A DNA stretch of 64,000 nt from assembly GCA_029975915.1 (NCBI GenBank), contig JARKOC010000058.1, positions 124,001-188,000 on the forward strand. The letters are read 5' to 3'. The position numbers were made by a program, and so were the translations under genes. This DNA is from Bryobacteraceae bacterium. GTDB lineage: Bacteria > Acidobacteriota > Terriglobia > Bryobacterales > Bryobacteraceae. The notes beneath the pieces were generated by a model. It was not told the origin of the DNA. It searched no databases and saw only the letters and a list, made by a program, of their open reading frames with translations. This document shows positions 8,454 through 17,490 of this stretch, piece by piece (position 1 is the first letter of the stretch; each line of letters opens with the position of its first letter).

Positions 8454-9560
8454 ATGAACACTGACAGGCGAGAGTTTATCCAATCCGCGCTGCTTGGCGC
8501 CACAGTCTATGGAAGCCTTCAGGCTGCCGCGACTCCAGTGGCCGGACTCGGCATCCCCGGGCCGTGGCCCGGCCGCGTCATCGAGGTTCATCACCCTGCC
8601 AGCGCCGTCAGTTTCAAGTACAACCGCGAAGCTGTCCGCGGCATGCTCTCGAAGGGTCTGACGGAACTCACCGGCGCGCCGGATGCCGTTTCGGCATGGC
8701 GAACATTTTTCGAACCTTCCGACGTTGTCGGCCTGAAACTGAACCCTGTCGGCAAGCCGCACGTCATTTCCTCACCCGAAATGGTACAGGAGATCATCGC
8801 CGGGCTTGAGTCGGCGGGAGTGAAGCGCTCGAACATCATCGCCTATGACCGCTACAAACGCGAATTTGTTCAGGCCGGTTTCGACAAGTGGCTGCCCGAG
8901 GGTGTCCGCTGGACCTACGGTACGGACGCCCCGCACCCGCTGCAACTCGACATGGAGATGTACGACGAAAACGAATACGTCGAACTGCCCCTCGTCCTGC
9001 CCCGCGCCGACGCCAAGAACCCTCACCACCGCCGAAGCTATCTGGCCAAGTTCATCACCAAGGATGTGAACAAGATGGTGAACCTCTGCCTGCTAAAGCA
9101 CCACCAGTCCGCAGGCGTCACGGCGGCGCTGAAGAATCTTTCGCATGGACTTGTGAACAACGTCAGCCGCAGCCATTCGACCCCGACCCTGAACACCTGC
9201 GGCACCTTCATCCCGTCCATCGTCGACCACCCGGTGATCCGCAAGAAAGTGGTGCTGAACATTCTTGATGGTATTGTGGCAGGCTACCACGGCGGACCCG
9301 GCGGCAAGATCGGCAAGTACATGTGGGAGCACAAGACCATGTATTTTTCCACCGATCCCGTCGCCATGGACAAGGTCGCCTGGCGGGCCCTCGATGCTAA
9401 GCGCGCTGAGGTTGGCATGAAGTCCATCGCCGAGGGCAAGCCTGATCCCGACTCCACCTTCCTCAACATGCAGGTGGAGCATATAGAAATTGCCGGTGCG
9501 CTCGGGTTGGGCGTTTACGCCGACTCAAAGATCGACTTGCGCAAGTTCGAACTGGCTTAG
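8454..9560 (+). CDS. DUF362 domain protein with Tat-like signal
   Basis: A 368-residue protein. The N-terminus NTDRREFIQSALLGATVYG is a twin-arginine-type signal. The remainder matches DUF362 proteins: VVGLKLNPVGKPHVISSPEM (nucleotide- or ligand-like segment), VKRSNIIAYDRYK, VNKMVNLCLLKHHQSAGVTAALKNLSHG and VVLNILDGIVAGYHGGPGGK. DUF362 proteins are often linked to iron-sulfur or redox chemistry, but no ferredoxin cysteine motif is seen here, so no function is assigned. The ATG at 8454 is chosen over an upstream start (8379) because it begins the signal peptide. Confidence 0.85.
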   Translation: MNTDRREFIQSALLGATVYGSLQAAATPVAGLGIPGPWPGRVIEVHHPASAVSFKYNREAVRGMLSKGLTELTGAPDAVSAWRTFFEPSDVVGLKLNPVGKPHVISSPEMVQEIIAGLESAGVKRSNIIAYDRYKREFVQAGFDKWLPEGVRWTYGTDAPHPLQLDMEMYDENEYVELPLVLPRADAKNPHHRRSYLAKFITKDVNKMVNLCLLKHHQSAGVTAALKNLSHGLVNNVSRSHSTPTLNTCGTFIPSIVDHPVIRKKVVLNILDGIVAGYHGGPGGKIGKYMWEHKTMYFSTDPVAMDKVAWRALDAKRAEVGMKSIAEGKPDPDSTFLNMQVEHIEIAGALGLGVYADSKIDLRKFELA

Positions 9561-9587
9561 GACGCGAAAGGTTGCGCTGGCGCCAGG

Positions 9588-10493
9588 CTATTGCTTCTCC
9601 GCGCCGAAGATCCCGGTGGGGAGCGTCCAAATCCCTTCGACGCGCGTCCGATCCGCCCTGAACGTCCCGCCCGCAAGCACGGATGCGAGGCTCGACTTGG
9701 GCGCCATTCTCCCTTCCCGCGCCATCAGAGTCTTCAACGCTTCGGTCGCATCGCGCAGACGTTTCGCAGATGCCTCGGCCCGCAACTGATCGTCGAATGG
9801 CGCGACGAGCCTGACCTCGTAGCCTTCCCTCCCCGCGTTAGCGGCGAACGTCGCCCGGCTGGCGCCGCTCAGCGAACCCAAAAGTGCGCTGAATCCAGGC
9901 GGTAGCCCCTCCTGGGCCTCCAGCACCGAACCCGGCAACGCCAGCCATACCGGCGCTGGCGGCAGCGGCTCAGGCGCGCGGCTGCCTTTAGCCAGCGCCG
10001 TGGCGGCCAGCGGATCTTTCGACACGGCGACGCCCAGGATGTCGCTGTCAAGCATAACCCAAGAGATCTGCCGCTCCCGCGCGCTCCCTTCCACGGTGCA
10101 GAGTTCTCCGGCGCATCGCCCACCCTGGCTTTTGGCGAAGGCTGCCAGCTTGGCCTGGTCAAACCGTCCCCGCACGACTATGAGTCGCGCCTCGGGCGTA
10201 AAGTAGGCGGCCACGGCGTCCAGTCCTGTCCTGTAATCGAAACCGGTGGCCGCGACGAACTGCTTGTAGTCCGGCTCCTCGGCGGTGGCCGGTCCGGCTA
10301 TCGCCTCGAGGATGCCTGCCTCGCGTAACGTTTGGACGTCGACATATAGCGTAGGGTGGCCGCCGGCGGGCAGGCAGGTGAGCAGCCGCTGTGGGTCACG
10401 CGCCCGTCTCGGCGCGAACACCAGAAAGTAGAGGACAAGCGCGCCCGCAAGAAGCGCGGCCATATAGATGATGATTCGCCGCCGGGTGGTCAC
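9588..10493 (-). CDS. Membrane-anchored hypothetical protein
   Basis: A 301-residue protein with a basic N-terminus (TTRRR) and one membrane helix (residues 7-27, IIIYMAALLAGALVLYFLVFA). The rest is predicted to be outside the cytoplasm and includes a Cys pair (CAGELC) and repeated alternations typical of a two-domain alpha/beta fold (HPTLYVDVQTLREAGILEAIAG). The pattern recalls acidobacterial proteins of unknown function of similar length. I do not recognise a catalytic motif. It is convergent with the DUF362 gene and reads away from the PmoA-like gene behind it. Confidence 0.75.
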   Translation of the reverse strand: MTTRRRIIIYMAALLAGALVLYFLVFAPRRARDPQRLLTCLPAGGHPTLYVDVQTLREAGILEAIAGPATAEEPDYKQFVAATGFDYRTGLDAVAAYFTPEARLIVVRGRFDQAKLAAFAKSQGGRCAGELCTVEGSARERQISWVMLDSDILGVAVSKDPLAATALAKGSRAPEPLPPAPVWLALPGSVLEAQEGLPPGFSALLGSLSGASRATFAANAGREGYEVRLVAPFDDQLRAEASAKRLRDATEALKTLMAREGRMAPKSSLASVLAGGTFRADRTRVEGIWTLPTGIFGAEKQ

Positions 10494-10574
10494 TTGAATC
10501 CTCAGGCTACAACAGGGGCATACGGGAATAGAAACCGGCCAGGGTCTGAACTCGCAGAGAGATTCGCCGTTCCC

Positions 10575-11498
10575 TCATCGTGTCGAGGTGTAGGCCTTGT
10601 ATAACTGCGCCACCCGGCCTGTCCCGGCGTCGCCTGGATGAATCACGACCCGCCATTTGAACGACAGCTTCTGCCCGGTGGCCAGCTTCGTGATGTTGTC
10701 CTCCAGGTCAGGGTTGAAAGCGCTCTGGCCAAACGGATTCAGCGAAAAAAGGCCGTAGTCGCGGACATGCCAGTACGCCGGGTAACGGCGGTTTGACGGA
10801 TGGTCGAAGATTGCAACACCCAACCGCTCTCCATCGATGACGCCCGTGTAATCCACCCATGCCGAACGCTTGCCCCAGGCGTTCACCATCCCGGTCAGTC
10901 CCTCCGCATTGACGATCTTGCCGCCTCGCCGTTCGGTGAACTCCTCGGCCAAACGAATCGCAAATGCGCCTTCCTTTGTGTCGCCGATCGTCACGTCCAC
11001 CGCCGCGGTCAGCGTCACCACAATGTCAATGATCCGCAGATCACCTTCGGCCCGGAAGGTCATGTCTCGATTCTCAACCAGCAAGGTTTTGCCCGCCGGG
11101 TCGCGCCAATCCATCACAGCCGTGAGCGTGCCAGATGCACCTCCGTCTTTCCAGGATGTGCTGCGCACTGTCACTCGGCCCAAATTTGGCCTCGTGTAGG
11201 AGGGGTCATTCTCCCAGAACCTGACGCCATTGACGTCGTTGTAAGTGAACCACAGTCCGCGGTGATGCAAATGGTCCCGGCTCTCGCCTGGGATTGTCTG
11301 CATCGGGAAACGGCGAGTTACGATCTTGCCCGAAGCGGACCGCAGTGGCGCCAGATAGGGCTTGGCTGCCTCCGCGCCGTAGTGGAAAGTGGAGAACGGC
11401 TTGCCGCCAATTTCGACCGAAACCGATTCAGCGGCGAACTTCACTTGCGCCGTGGCGTCGGCCGCGCTTAAGGCAAGGATGAACAGGAGAAGTCTCAT
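10575..11498 (-). CDS. PmoA-like (DUF6807) exported protein
   Basis: A 307-residue protein starting MRLLLFILALSAADATAQ, a Sec signal peptide. The core motifs KPYLAPLRSASGKIVTRRFPMQ, GESRDHLHHRGLWFTYNDVNGVRFWEN and HPSNRRYPAYWHVRDYGLFSLNPFGQ are characteristic of proteins annotated as PmoA family (DUF6807). Despite that name they are not methane monooxygenase subunits; they resemble carbohydrate-active beta-sandwich proteins. The His-rich DHLHHRG suggests a metal or sugar site. The frame extends upstream to 11750 but only the ATG at 11498 starts a signal peptide. Confidence 0.87.
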   Translation of the reverse strand: MRLLLFILALSAADATAQVKFAAESVSVEIGGKPFSTFHYGAEAAKPYLAPLRSASGKIVTRRFPMQTIPGESRDHLHHRGLWFTYNDVNGVRFWENDPSYTRPNLGRVTVRSTSWKDGGASGTLTAVMDWRDPAGKTLLVENRDMTFRAEGDLRIIDIVVTLTAAVDVTIGDTKEGAFAIRLAEEFTERRGGKIVNAEGLTGMVNAWGKRSAWVDYTGVIDGERLGVAIFDHPSNRRYPAYWHVRDYGLFSLNPFGQSAFNPDLEDNITKLATGQKLSFKWRVVIHPGDAGTGRVAQLYKAYTSTR

Positions 11499-11586
11499 AT
11501 CTGGGCACCAAGTATATCGCCACAGGGGGCCGTCGGATTCGACTCCCGCTTCACCCGCGCTTCCACCCGCGTCCGGTGTGTGGATA

Positions 11587-12243
11587 ATGGCAGGTATGCT
11601 GTGTCGCGTTATTGCAGTCTCATTGCTAGCCTCGATGACGGCCATGGGCGCCGAGGCGCCGTTGCCCGGATTGAAAGTTGAGGCAATCGACGCCGGATCG
11701 GTCCTCCGGGTCAGTAACCCGTCGAGCCAGCCGCTCTCCGCGTTCCTCATCGAACTCGTTGGCTATCCGGGAAGTTATTACGCTTTGTGGCGCGACGATC
11801 CCGCTACGCCAATCGCTCCGGGCGCCGAACTTCGCATTCAAATCGTGAACATGACCGTCGGGGCGGCGCCGGAGTACGTCAAGATGCAGGCCGCTGTCTA
11901 CTCAGACGGCTCGTTGGCGGGTATTCCAGAAAAAGCAGCGCAGATCGTCGAACGGCGGCGCTTCGTCCTCCAGACCACGCGGGACCTGATCCAGCGTCTG
12001 GAAACAGCTGCGAAGGCAGGCGCCGCCAGGGACGCCATCATCGCCGGTCTAAAGCAGTGGAGCGAATCGCTGCCACCCGCCGGACGGCCCAGGCGCAACA
12101 CCCAGCCGGCGATTAACCAAACCGCGGGCCGGGAGTTGATTGCTGATGCCTGCAAGAAACTCGAAGTGGACACGCCCGAAAAGGTCATTGCCTCGCTTCG
12201 TGCCTCAGAGAACGTCCTGGCGTCCGCCAAACCCGCGCTCTGA
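11587..12243 (+). CDS. Exported hypothetical protein
   Basis: A 218-residue protein with a Sec signal (MAGMLCRVIAVSLLASMTAMGAEA). An Ig-like or beta-rich segment follows (residues 30-100, LKVEAIDAGSVLRVSNPSSQPLSAFLIELVG), then a helical half (residues 110-215). No known catalytic motif is visible. The start could also be the second Met, three codons on. It is divergent from the PmoA-like gene. Confidence 0.7.
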   Translation: MAGMLCRVIAVSLLASMTAMGAEAPLPGLKVEAIDAGSVLRVSNPSSQPLSAFLIELVGYPGSYYALWRDDPATPIAPGAELRIQIVNMTVGAAPEYVKMQAAVYSDGSLAGIPEKAAQIVERRRFVLQTTRDLIQRLETAAKAGAARDAIIAGLKQWSESLPPAGRPRRNTQPAINQTAGRELIADACKKLEVDTPEKVIASLRASENVLASAKPAL

Positions 12244-12258
12244 ACTGACCTTGGAAGG

Positions 12259-13302
12259 CTAAACCGCTGCACCCACAGGCGCAGTGCGCGACCGCTTCCA
12301 CAGTTCAATGTATGGTTTCAGTTCGTTCATCATCTCCAGCCAGTGCGGCGGATCGAGCGACTGGGCGCCGTCCGACATCGCCCTCGCCGGATTCGGGTGG
12401 ATCTCGACGATTATCCCGTCGGCGCCGATCGCCACGCCGGCCCGCGCCAGCGGAGGAACTAGGCTTCGTTTGCCTGTGGCGTGCGACGGATCGAGGATAA
12501 GAGGCAAATGGGTGAGTTCACGGAGTGCGGCGATTGCGGCGATGTCGCAGGTGTTCCGCGTTGCGGTTTCGAACGTCCGGATGCCCCTTTCGCAGAGCAT
12601 GACGTCATTGTTGCCGTGCGCCACAATGTATTCGGCCGACATCAGAAGCTCCTTGATCGTCGAACTTAAGCCGCGCTTCAGCAGCACAGGCTTGCCACAC
12701 CGGCCCAGCGCCTTGAGCAATGCAAAGTTCTGCATGTTGCGGGCGCCCACTTGCATCAGGTCGGCGTAGCTCGCCACAAGATCGACATCGGCATCGGTCA
12801 TCACTTCCGTGACGATCGCCAACCCCGTCTGTTCCCGCGCCTTAGCGAGCAGTTTCAGGCCCTCCTCTTCCATCCCCTGAAAATCGTATGGCGAGGTCCT
12901 CGGCTTGAACGCGCCGCCTCTGAGGATTTTGGCGCCGCCTCTGGCCGCCAGTTCGGCCGTCTCCATGATCTGCTTCTCGCTCTCCACCGAGCACGGGCCG
13001 GCCATCATGACGAACTCATCGCCGCCAACCTCGACTTTCTTTCCTACCTTGATGACCGTTCGGGAAGGCTTGAATTCCTTGCTGACAAACTTGTACGGAG
13101 CCGAGATCGGTACCGCTTTCTCGACGCAATCCATCGCCGAAAGCGCTTCCAGGCAACTCGAAGTGTCACCCACGCCTATGGCGCCGATCACCACCCGCTC
13201 TTCTCCCTCGATGGTGTGGATCTTGTAGCCGAAATCGCGAATTCTACTAATGACGGACTCGATCTCCTCCGCCGTCGCATGACGCTGCATTGATATGATC
13301 AT
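12259..13302 (-). CDS. aroF: 3-deoxy-7-phosphoheptulonate synthase (DAHP synthase, type I-beta)
   Basis: A 347-residue enzyme that condenses phosphoenolpyruvate and erythrose 4-phosphate in the first step of the shikimate pathway. Residues 1-70 form the ferredoxin-like regulatory domain seen in Thermotoga-type DAHP synthases ([23 protein letters not shown]). The TIM barrel carries [13 protein letters not shown] (metal-binding Cys), [17 protein letters not shown] and [17 protein letters not shown]. It is alone, not in an aro operon. A promoter placed very close to the ATG suggests a leaderless or very short-leader transcript. It is divergent from the NlpC/P60 gene. Confidence 0.95.
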   Translation of the reverse strand: MIISMQRHATAEEIESVISRIRDFGYKIHTIEGEERVVIGAIGVGDTSSCLEALSAMDCVEKAVPISAPYKFVSKEFKPSRTVIKVGKKVEVGGDEFVMMAGPCSVESEKQIMETAELAARGGAKILRGGAFKPRTSPYDFQGMEEEGLKLLAKAREQTGLAIVTEVMTDADVDLVASYADLMQVGARNMQNFALLKALGRCGKPVLLKRGLSSTIKELLMSAEYIVAHGNNDVMLCERGIRTFETATRNTCDIAAIAALRELTHLPLILDPSHATGKRSLVPPLARAGVAIGADGIIVEIHPNPARAMSDGAQSLDPPHWLEMMNELKPYIELWKRSRTAPVGAAV

Positions 13303-13310
13303 TTCGACTT

Positions 13311-13339
13311 ATACTAGCATGCTGTGACACCTTTGACAA
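13311..13339 (-). promoter_or_regulatory. Candidate sigma-70 promoter of aroF, nearly leaderless
   Basis: On the minus strand TTGTCA (13339-13334) and TAGTAT (13316-13311) are 17 bases apart. Only 8 bases separate the -10 box from the aroF ATG, so the transcript would start at or within a few bases of the start codon. No ribosome binding site is visible there. Confidence 0.5.
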
Positions 13340-13449
13340 GTGCCATAAATAACTAAGTCTATACATTACAGTGCATTAAAGCACCACTTCTTGTTGGTGT
13401 ATCTTCATCGCGGCCCATTCGTCTTGACCCTGCGCTAAGCTGAATAGCC

Positions 13450-14313
13450 ATGTGGCGAGGTATCTTTCTATTAGCCATGCTGACGGCAGCCACGGTTCAG
13501 GGCAACGAGAGGGCGGTGGTGGTTGAACCGGTGGTTAACATGTACTCCAAGCCGTCCGCGGAGGCCGATGTGGTCTCCCAGGCGAGGTTGGCATCCACGG
13601 TATCGGTTGTGCAGCACCAGGGCGATTGGGTCCAGATCAAGACGCCCGATGACTATCCGGGTTGGGTCTTTTGGACAGCGATCCGGCCTCTCGCATCGGG
13701 TGAGGCGTACGGCGAATCTGGGAGGACCGTCTCCACCGTCAGCCTCCGCACGCACATCTATCCAGTTGCCTCAGTGACTCGCCGGGCCCCACTTCTGACG
13801 GCCCCTTTCGAGAGTCGGTTGGAGGTGGTTGAGCAACGACCGGAGGAAAACGGCCGCTGGATCGGCGTCCGTCTGCCTGACGGGCGGCTGGCCTGGCTTC
13901 AGCGAGGCGACGTCGAGTTTGAGACTCGCATCGCTGCAATCCCGGAACTGATTGAATTGTCAAAGCGCTTTTTGGGCCTGCCCTACACCTGGGGTGGAAC
14001 CAGTTCGTTTGGTTACGACTGCTCAGGCTTCACCCAGATGCTTTGCCGGCGCGGTGGAGTGAGCATCCCACGTGACGCTCAGCCGCAGGCCGATTGGTCT
14101 GGTATGGTCCATGTCGGCAAGGCGGAGCTTCAGCCCGGCGATTTGCTCTACTTTGGCTCGTCGGACAAGAAGATCACACACACCGGGTTCTATTTGGGAA
14201 GCGGCGAGTTCATCCACTCGACGACAAACCAGCAACCGGTGTTGCAGATCAGCCGCCTAACCGAGGAACACTGGACGAAGTTGTTTGTCGCCGCGCGCCG
14301 CTGGAAGAAATGA
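13450..14313 (+). CDS. NlpC/P60 (C40) cell-wall endopeptidase with SH3 domains
   Basis: A 287-residue exported protein (signal WRGIFLLAMLTAATVQG). Two bacterial SH3-like domains occupy about residues 22-80 and 98-155 (VVNMYSKPSAEADVVSQ, GWVFW). The C40 peptidase domain follows, with catalytic Cys in GYDCSGFTQM, His in KITHTGFYLG and a third polar residue in GEFIHST. The domain order matches gamma-D-glutamyl-L-diamino acid endopeptidases of the YkfC type, which cut peptidoglycan stem peptides to release L-Ala-D-Glu. The next gene, 10 bases downstream, is the matching dipeptide epimerase, which supports a murein peptide recycling role. Confidence 0.92.
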   Translation: MWRGIFLLAMLTAATVQGNERAVVVEPVVNMYSKPSAEADVVSQARLASTVSVVQHQGDWVQIKTPDDYPGWVFWTAIRPLASGEAYGESGRTVSTVSLRTHIYPVASVTRRAPLLTAPFESRLEVVEQRPEENGRWIGVRLPDGRLAWLQRGDVEFETRIAAIPELIELSKRFLGLPYTWGGTSSFGYDCSGFTQMLCRRGGVSIPRDAQPQADWSGMVHVGKAELQPGDLLYFGSSDKKITHTGFYLGSGEFIHSTTNQQPVLQISRLTEEHWTKLFVAARRWKK

Positions 14314-14323
14314 GGCATCCACC

Positions 14324-15424
14324 ATGAATCGCAGACAACTGATCCTGAGTGCGGCCACGTTGCACGCTGCCGGCGCTCCGGCGAGAAACCAGTTTACAAG
14401 CCGGAGATGGACCGGCGAGGTGAAGCGGCTCAATCTCCGCCACACCTGGACCACTGTTATGTCTTCGAGCGAGTTCCGTGACACTTTGCACCTTCGCTAT
14501 GAACAGGATGGCATCACCGGGCGCGGCGAGGGCGCAGGCATCGTCCGCTACGGTGAAACGGCGCAAAAGGGCCTGGAACTGCTACAAGCCAACAGTTCCT
14601 GGATGCTCCAGCGCGACGCTTGGCAGTATGCCCGCATCATGCAGGAGGTCTTCGAGAAGATCGACGGCAACTTCGCCTTCAAAGCCGCCGTTGACATCGC
14701 CCTGCTCGACTGGGTTTCGCAGCGGGCCGGCGTTCCGTTGTGGAAGTTCCTCGGCCTGGACGCCGCCGCCGCGGCCACCACAACATTCACCATCGGCATT
14801 GACAAAGCCGAAGTCATCAAGCAGAAGGTCCGCGAAGCTGAACCATACCCGATTCTCAAGATTAAGGTGGGACTGGACAACGACGAGGAAGTCATCTCGG
14901 CCGTACGCAGTGTTACGAAAAAGCCGCTGCGCGTCGACGCCAACGAGGGCTTCAAGTCCAAGGAACAGGCCGTCGAGAAGATCAAATGGCTCGAACAGCA
15001 AGGGGCGCTGTCGATTGAGCAGCCGCTGCCCGCGGTAAATCTTGACGATATGAACTGGATTCGAAAGCGCGTTCACATCCCGGTGATCGCGGACGAGGCG
15101 TGTTTGCACCCGTCCGACATCCCGCGCCTGGCGCCGCATTTCGACGGCGTGAACGTCAAAGTGGATAAGTGCGGCGGTCTACTCGAGGCCCGGCGGATGA
15201 TCGACATGGCACGGGCGCTGAAGCTTCAGGTCATGATCGGCTGTATGGTTTCCTCGTCAGTGGCCATCACGGCCGCAGCCCAACTCTCGCCGCTGGTCGA
15301 TCATGCGGATCTGGACGGCAATCTCCTGATTGCGAATGATCCCTTTGAGGGAGTCAAAGTGGTGAATGGAAAGCTGGTCCTGTCTGACCGGCCCGGTCTA
15401 GGCTTGGTCGCAAGGGTGGCATAG
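14324..15424 (+). CDS. L-Ala-D/L-Glu epimerase (enolase superfamily)
   Basis: A 366-residue member of the mandelate racemase/muconate lactonizing group. The catalytic K-x-K is in LKIKVGLD, and metal ligands lie in RVDANEGF, SIEQPLP and VIADEAC. The second catalytic lysine is in VNVKVDKCGG, and IGCMVSSSVAITAA is typical of dipeptide epimerases. It converts L-Ala-D-Glu to L-Ala-L-Glu for reuse of murein peptides. The N-terminus (NRRQLILSAATLHAAG) looks like a signal peptide, unusual for a normally cytoplasmic enzyme, so the enzyme may work outside the cytoplasm. The ATG at 14324 begins that signal. It is co-directional with the peptidase 10 bases upstream. Confidence 0.9.
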   Translation: MNRRQLILSAATLHAAGAPARNQFTSRRWTGEVKRLNLRHTWTTVMSSSEFRDTLHLRYEQDGITGRGEGAGIVRYGETAQKGLELLQANSSWMLQRDAWQYARIMQEVFEKIDGNFAFKAAVDIALLDWVSQRAGVPLWKFLGLDAAAAATTTFTIGIDKAEVIKQKVREAEPYPILKIKVGLDNDEEVISAVRSVTKKPLRVDANEGFKSKEQAVEKIKWLEQQGALSIEQPLPAVNLDDMNWIRKRVHIPVIADEACLHPSDIPRLAPHFDGVNVKVDKCGGLLEARRMIDMARALKLQVMIGCMVSSSVAITAAAQLSPLVDHADLDGNLLIANDPFEGVKVVNGKLVLSDRPGLGLVARVA

Positions 15425-15736
15425 GCTCCTGTTCCGATTTGGGATGGGGTGCTGAACCGGAATGAAGGAACCGTAATTATCTCCTGATTTGAAACACAAC
15501 CAAACGAACTAAAATTATTATTTTCAATAACTTATAGTTTGGTCTGGATCTTGCTTTATCAAGTACGTGCGACTTCCGCAGGGCAGGCTCGAAGCTGATG
15601 GCGTTCCCCACAACGTCAAGACCTACCTCTCTCTCCCTCTCTTGCCCTGCATTTCCTCGTTCCCCTGCACCGCCCCAGCTTCGAGCCTTTGATTTCAGAA
15701 CCTCATGTACCCTAAAGCTCCATTCCGGACTGGCCG
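15425..15736. other. Intergenic region with AT-rich block and nested inverted repeats
   Basis: No gene of normal composition is seen. Bases 15475-15540 are strikingly AT-rich for this genome. Downstream, an exact 13-bp inverted repeat brackets 79 bases (15585-15597 with 15677-15689), and a second complementary pair (GCAGGGCA near 15578 and TGCCCTGC near 15643) interleaves with it. It could be a promoter plus structured RNA. Confidence 0.4.
15585..15689. repeat. 13-bp inverted repeat pair
   Basis: AGGCTCGAAGCTG at 15585-15597 is the exact reverse complement of CAGCTTCGAGCCT at 15677-15689. It could fold as a long-range stem in RNA or mark the ends of a small element. Confidence 0.6.
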
Positions 15737-15919
15737 ATGAAATTAAAGCAAATGAGACCCGAAAAACAAGAACTTGGGGAGATCCTCCGCTTCCAGGAGA
15801 GTCTCTTGCGATTGGTCGCTGTGAATCCGAACGGGAGCGGCCAACCTGCGCCCGTGAGGAAGCAGGTGGCCGCCGAACGGATCGCCGAGATGGCCCGAAA
15901 GCTGACTCAGGCGTCCTAG
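15737..15919 (+). CDS. Possible small protein of 60 residues
   Basis: The frame MKLKQMRPEKQELGEILRF continues into a soluble, highly charged helical sequence rich in Glu, Arg and Lys. It is followed 43 bases later by a strong terminator that no other plus-strand gene would use, which favours a transcribed unit. No clear ribosome binding site is present and I do not recognise the family. It may instead be part of a non-coding transcript. Confidence 0.4.
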   Translation: MKLKQMRPEKQELGEILRFQESLLRLVAVNPNGSGQPAPVRKQVAAERIAEMARKLTQAS

Positions 15920-15961
15920 AATCGCGGCTAGGAACACGGAAAAGCGCCGAGCGGCTAAACT

Positions 15962-16010
15962 GAACGCCGGCGCGGGGGCTTGGGGGCCTTCGCGCCGGCG
16001 TTCGTTCTTC
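15962..16010 (+). terminator. Strong terminator hairpin between convergent genes
   Basis: GAACGCCGGCGC (15962-15973) pairs with GCGCCGGCGTTC (15992-16003) over 12 bp, followed by GTTCTTCC. It ends the unit containing the 60-residue frame and lies 15 bases past the end of the GH109-like gene. Confidence 0.75.
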
Positions 16011-16024
16011 CAGTGGTCTAGAAC

Positions 16025-17344
16025 TCAGGCGGTGACGATACCGAAAGGTGGCCGGGACCGCCATTTCCCCCGTGTGAAATCGGGGAAATCGACGCTCTTG
16101 CTCCGGTTCGAGATCGAGCGCTCGCTGAGTTCGGTGACCGCACTGAGGGCTGCCGCGTCGTAGACATCCATGTCAGGCGGCTCGCCTTTGAGCAGACACT
16201 GCATCAGGCGATAGTTCATAACAAAGTCCATGCCGCCGTGGCCGGCGCCTTTGGCGCGCTCCTGTAGTTCTTTCCAGAGGGGATGCTCGAACTCTGCGGC
16301 GTAGTTAGAGAACAGTTCCACCCACTCATCATTCTTGTCGCGCCCTTCGATGTAGATCTGCGGCTTTGGGTACTTTTCGAGGACGCCCTTTGAACCCTGC
16401 AGCAGGATCTTCCGGCTGTAGGGACGCGGCAGGTTGGTGTCGTGAACAACCAGGATCGTCTGGCCGGCCCGCGTCCGGATAAGCGAACTGACGACATCGC
16501 CCAGCTTCACGTCCAGCTTCGATTGCGGGCTGTCTGGTCCGAACTTGCCACGCGCGTATTCGCGCAACCCTTCCGACTTCGACGCCATTGAGACCATGTG
16601 ATCGAACAGGTTGCCGCGGTTGACGCCGAGCGTTTGCGCGACGGGACCAAGGCCGTGCGTCGGATAGAGGTCGGCGTTGCGCCGGATGGCATGGTTCAGC
16701 CGCCACAGGCCCTCACCGCGGTCGCTGAACTTGATCGATCGGAGGTCGTGCAGATAGCCGCATTCGGCGTGGACAAGTTCGCCGAAGACCCCCTTGCGGG
16801 CCATGTTGAGAGCCATCAACTCGACGCGGTCGTAGTTGCAGTTCTCGATCATGACGCAGTACTTGCCGGTGGCCTCCGAGGTTTCAACCAGTTCCCAGCA
16901 CTCTTCGATGGTGGTCGCGGCAGGCACTTCGACGATGGCGTGCTTGCCGTTCTTCATCGCCTCGACGCACATCGGAACGTGCAATTCCCAAGGAGTGGCG
17001 ACGTAAATGGCATCCAGGTCGGGATTGGCGCACAACCGTTTGTAGTCGACCGGGCCCCTGGAGTACCCTTCCGGCCTGGCCTGGCCCGCCTTTTGGGTCC
17101 AATTCTGAATGGCCTCGACGCGCGTTGGATTGATATCGCAGACCGCTTTGAGTTGTACCTTCGGGATGCGGAGCACATCGCGGACGTGGCCCGATCCGCG
17201 GCCACCCACGCCGATAAAGCCGAGCCTGACGTTCTCCAGCGGCTTCGCCTGAGCCGCCTGCACGGTTTGGCCGGCCCCGGCCATGGCGGCCGCTACGCCG
17301 GCAGCGCGCTCAAGAAACCTCCTGCGATCAAGACCTGCGTTCAT
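16025..17344 (-). CDS. GH109-like Gfo/Idh/MocA protein (putative alpha-N-acetylgalactosaminidase)
   Basis: A 439-residue protein with a twin-arginine signal (LDRRRFLERAAGVAAAMAGAG) and a GGAGT ribosome binding site. The Rossmann motif is FIGVGGRGSGHV. The segments RGEGLWRLNHAIRRNADLYP, THGLGPVAQTLGVNRG and GHGGMDFVMNYRLMQCL are those of glycoside hydrolase family 109, which uses bound NAD in a redox-assisted cleavage of alpha-GalNAc. The typical EKP motif of oxidoreductases is replaced by VEVPAATTIEE, also a GH109 feature. Substrate identity is inferred from the family only; some relatives act on other glycosides. Confidence 0.88.
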   Translation of the reverse strand: MNAGLDRRRFLERAAGVAAAMAGAGQTVQAAQAKPLENVRLGFIGVGGRGSGHVRDVLRIPKVQLKAVCDINPTRVEAIQNWTQKAGQARPEGYSRGPVDYKRLCANPDLDAIYVATPWELHVPMCVEAMKNGKHAIVEVPAATTIEECWELVETSEATGKYCVMIENCNYDRVELMALNMARKGVFGELVHAECGYLHDLRSIKFSDRGEGLWRLNHAIRRNADLYPTHGLGPVAQTLGVNRGNLFDHMVSMASKSEGLREYARGKFGPDSPQSKLDVKLGDVVSSLIRTRAGQTILVVHDTNLPRPYSRKILLQGSKGVLEKYPKPQIYIEGRDKNDEWVELFSNYAAEFEHPLWKELQERAKGAGHGGMDFVMNYRLMQCLLKGEPPDMDVYDAAALSAVTELSERSISNRSKSVDFPDFTRGKWRSRPPFGIVTA

Positions 17345-17490
17345 ACCTGGCACTCCTTTCCACTCCGAAAGCGTACGCCGCCATCTTTCCACGGCGTACA
17401 GAACAGGCCCAGTCTATCGGCCAGTCCGTGTCGAGGTCAATCATCAAAGGGGATAGGTCCTGCCTTGGTCTGGGCGGTTACACTGACTCC

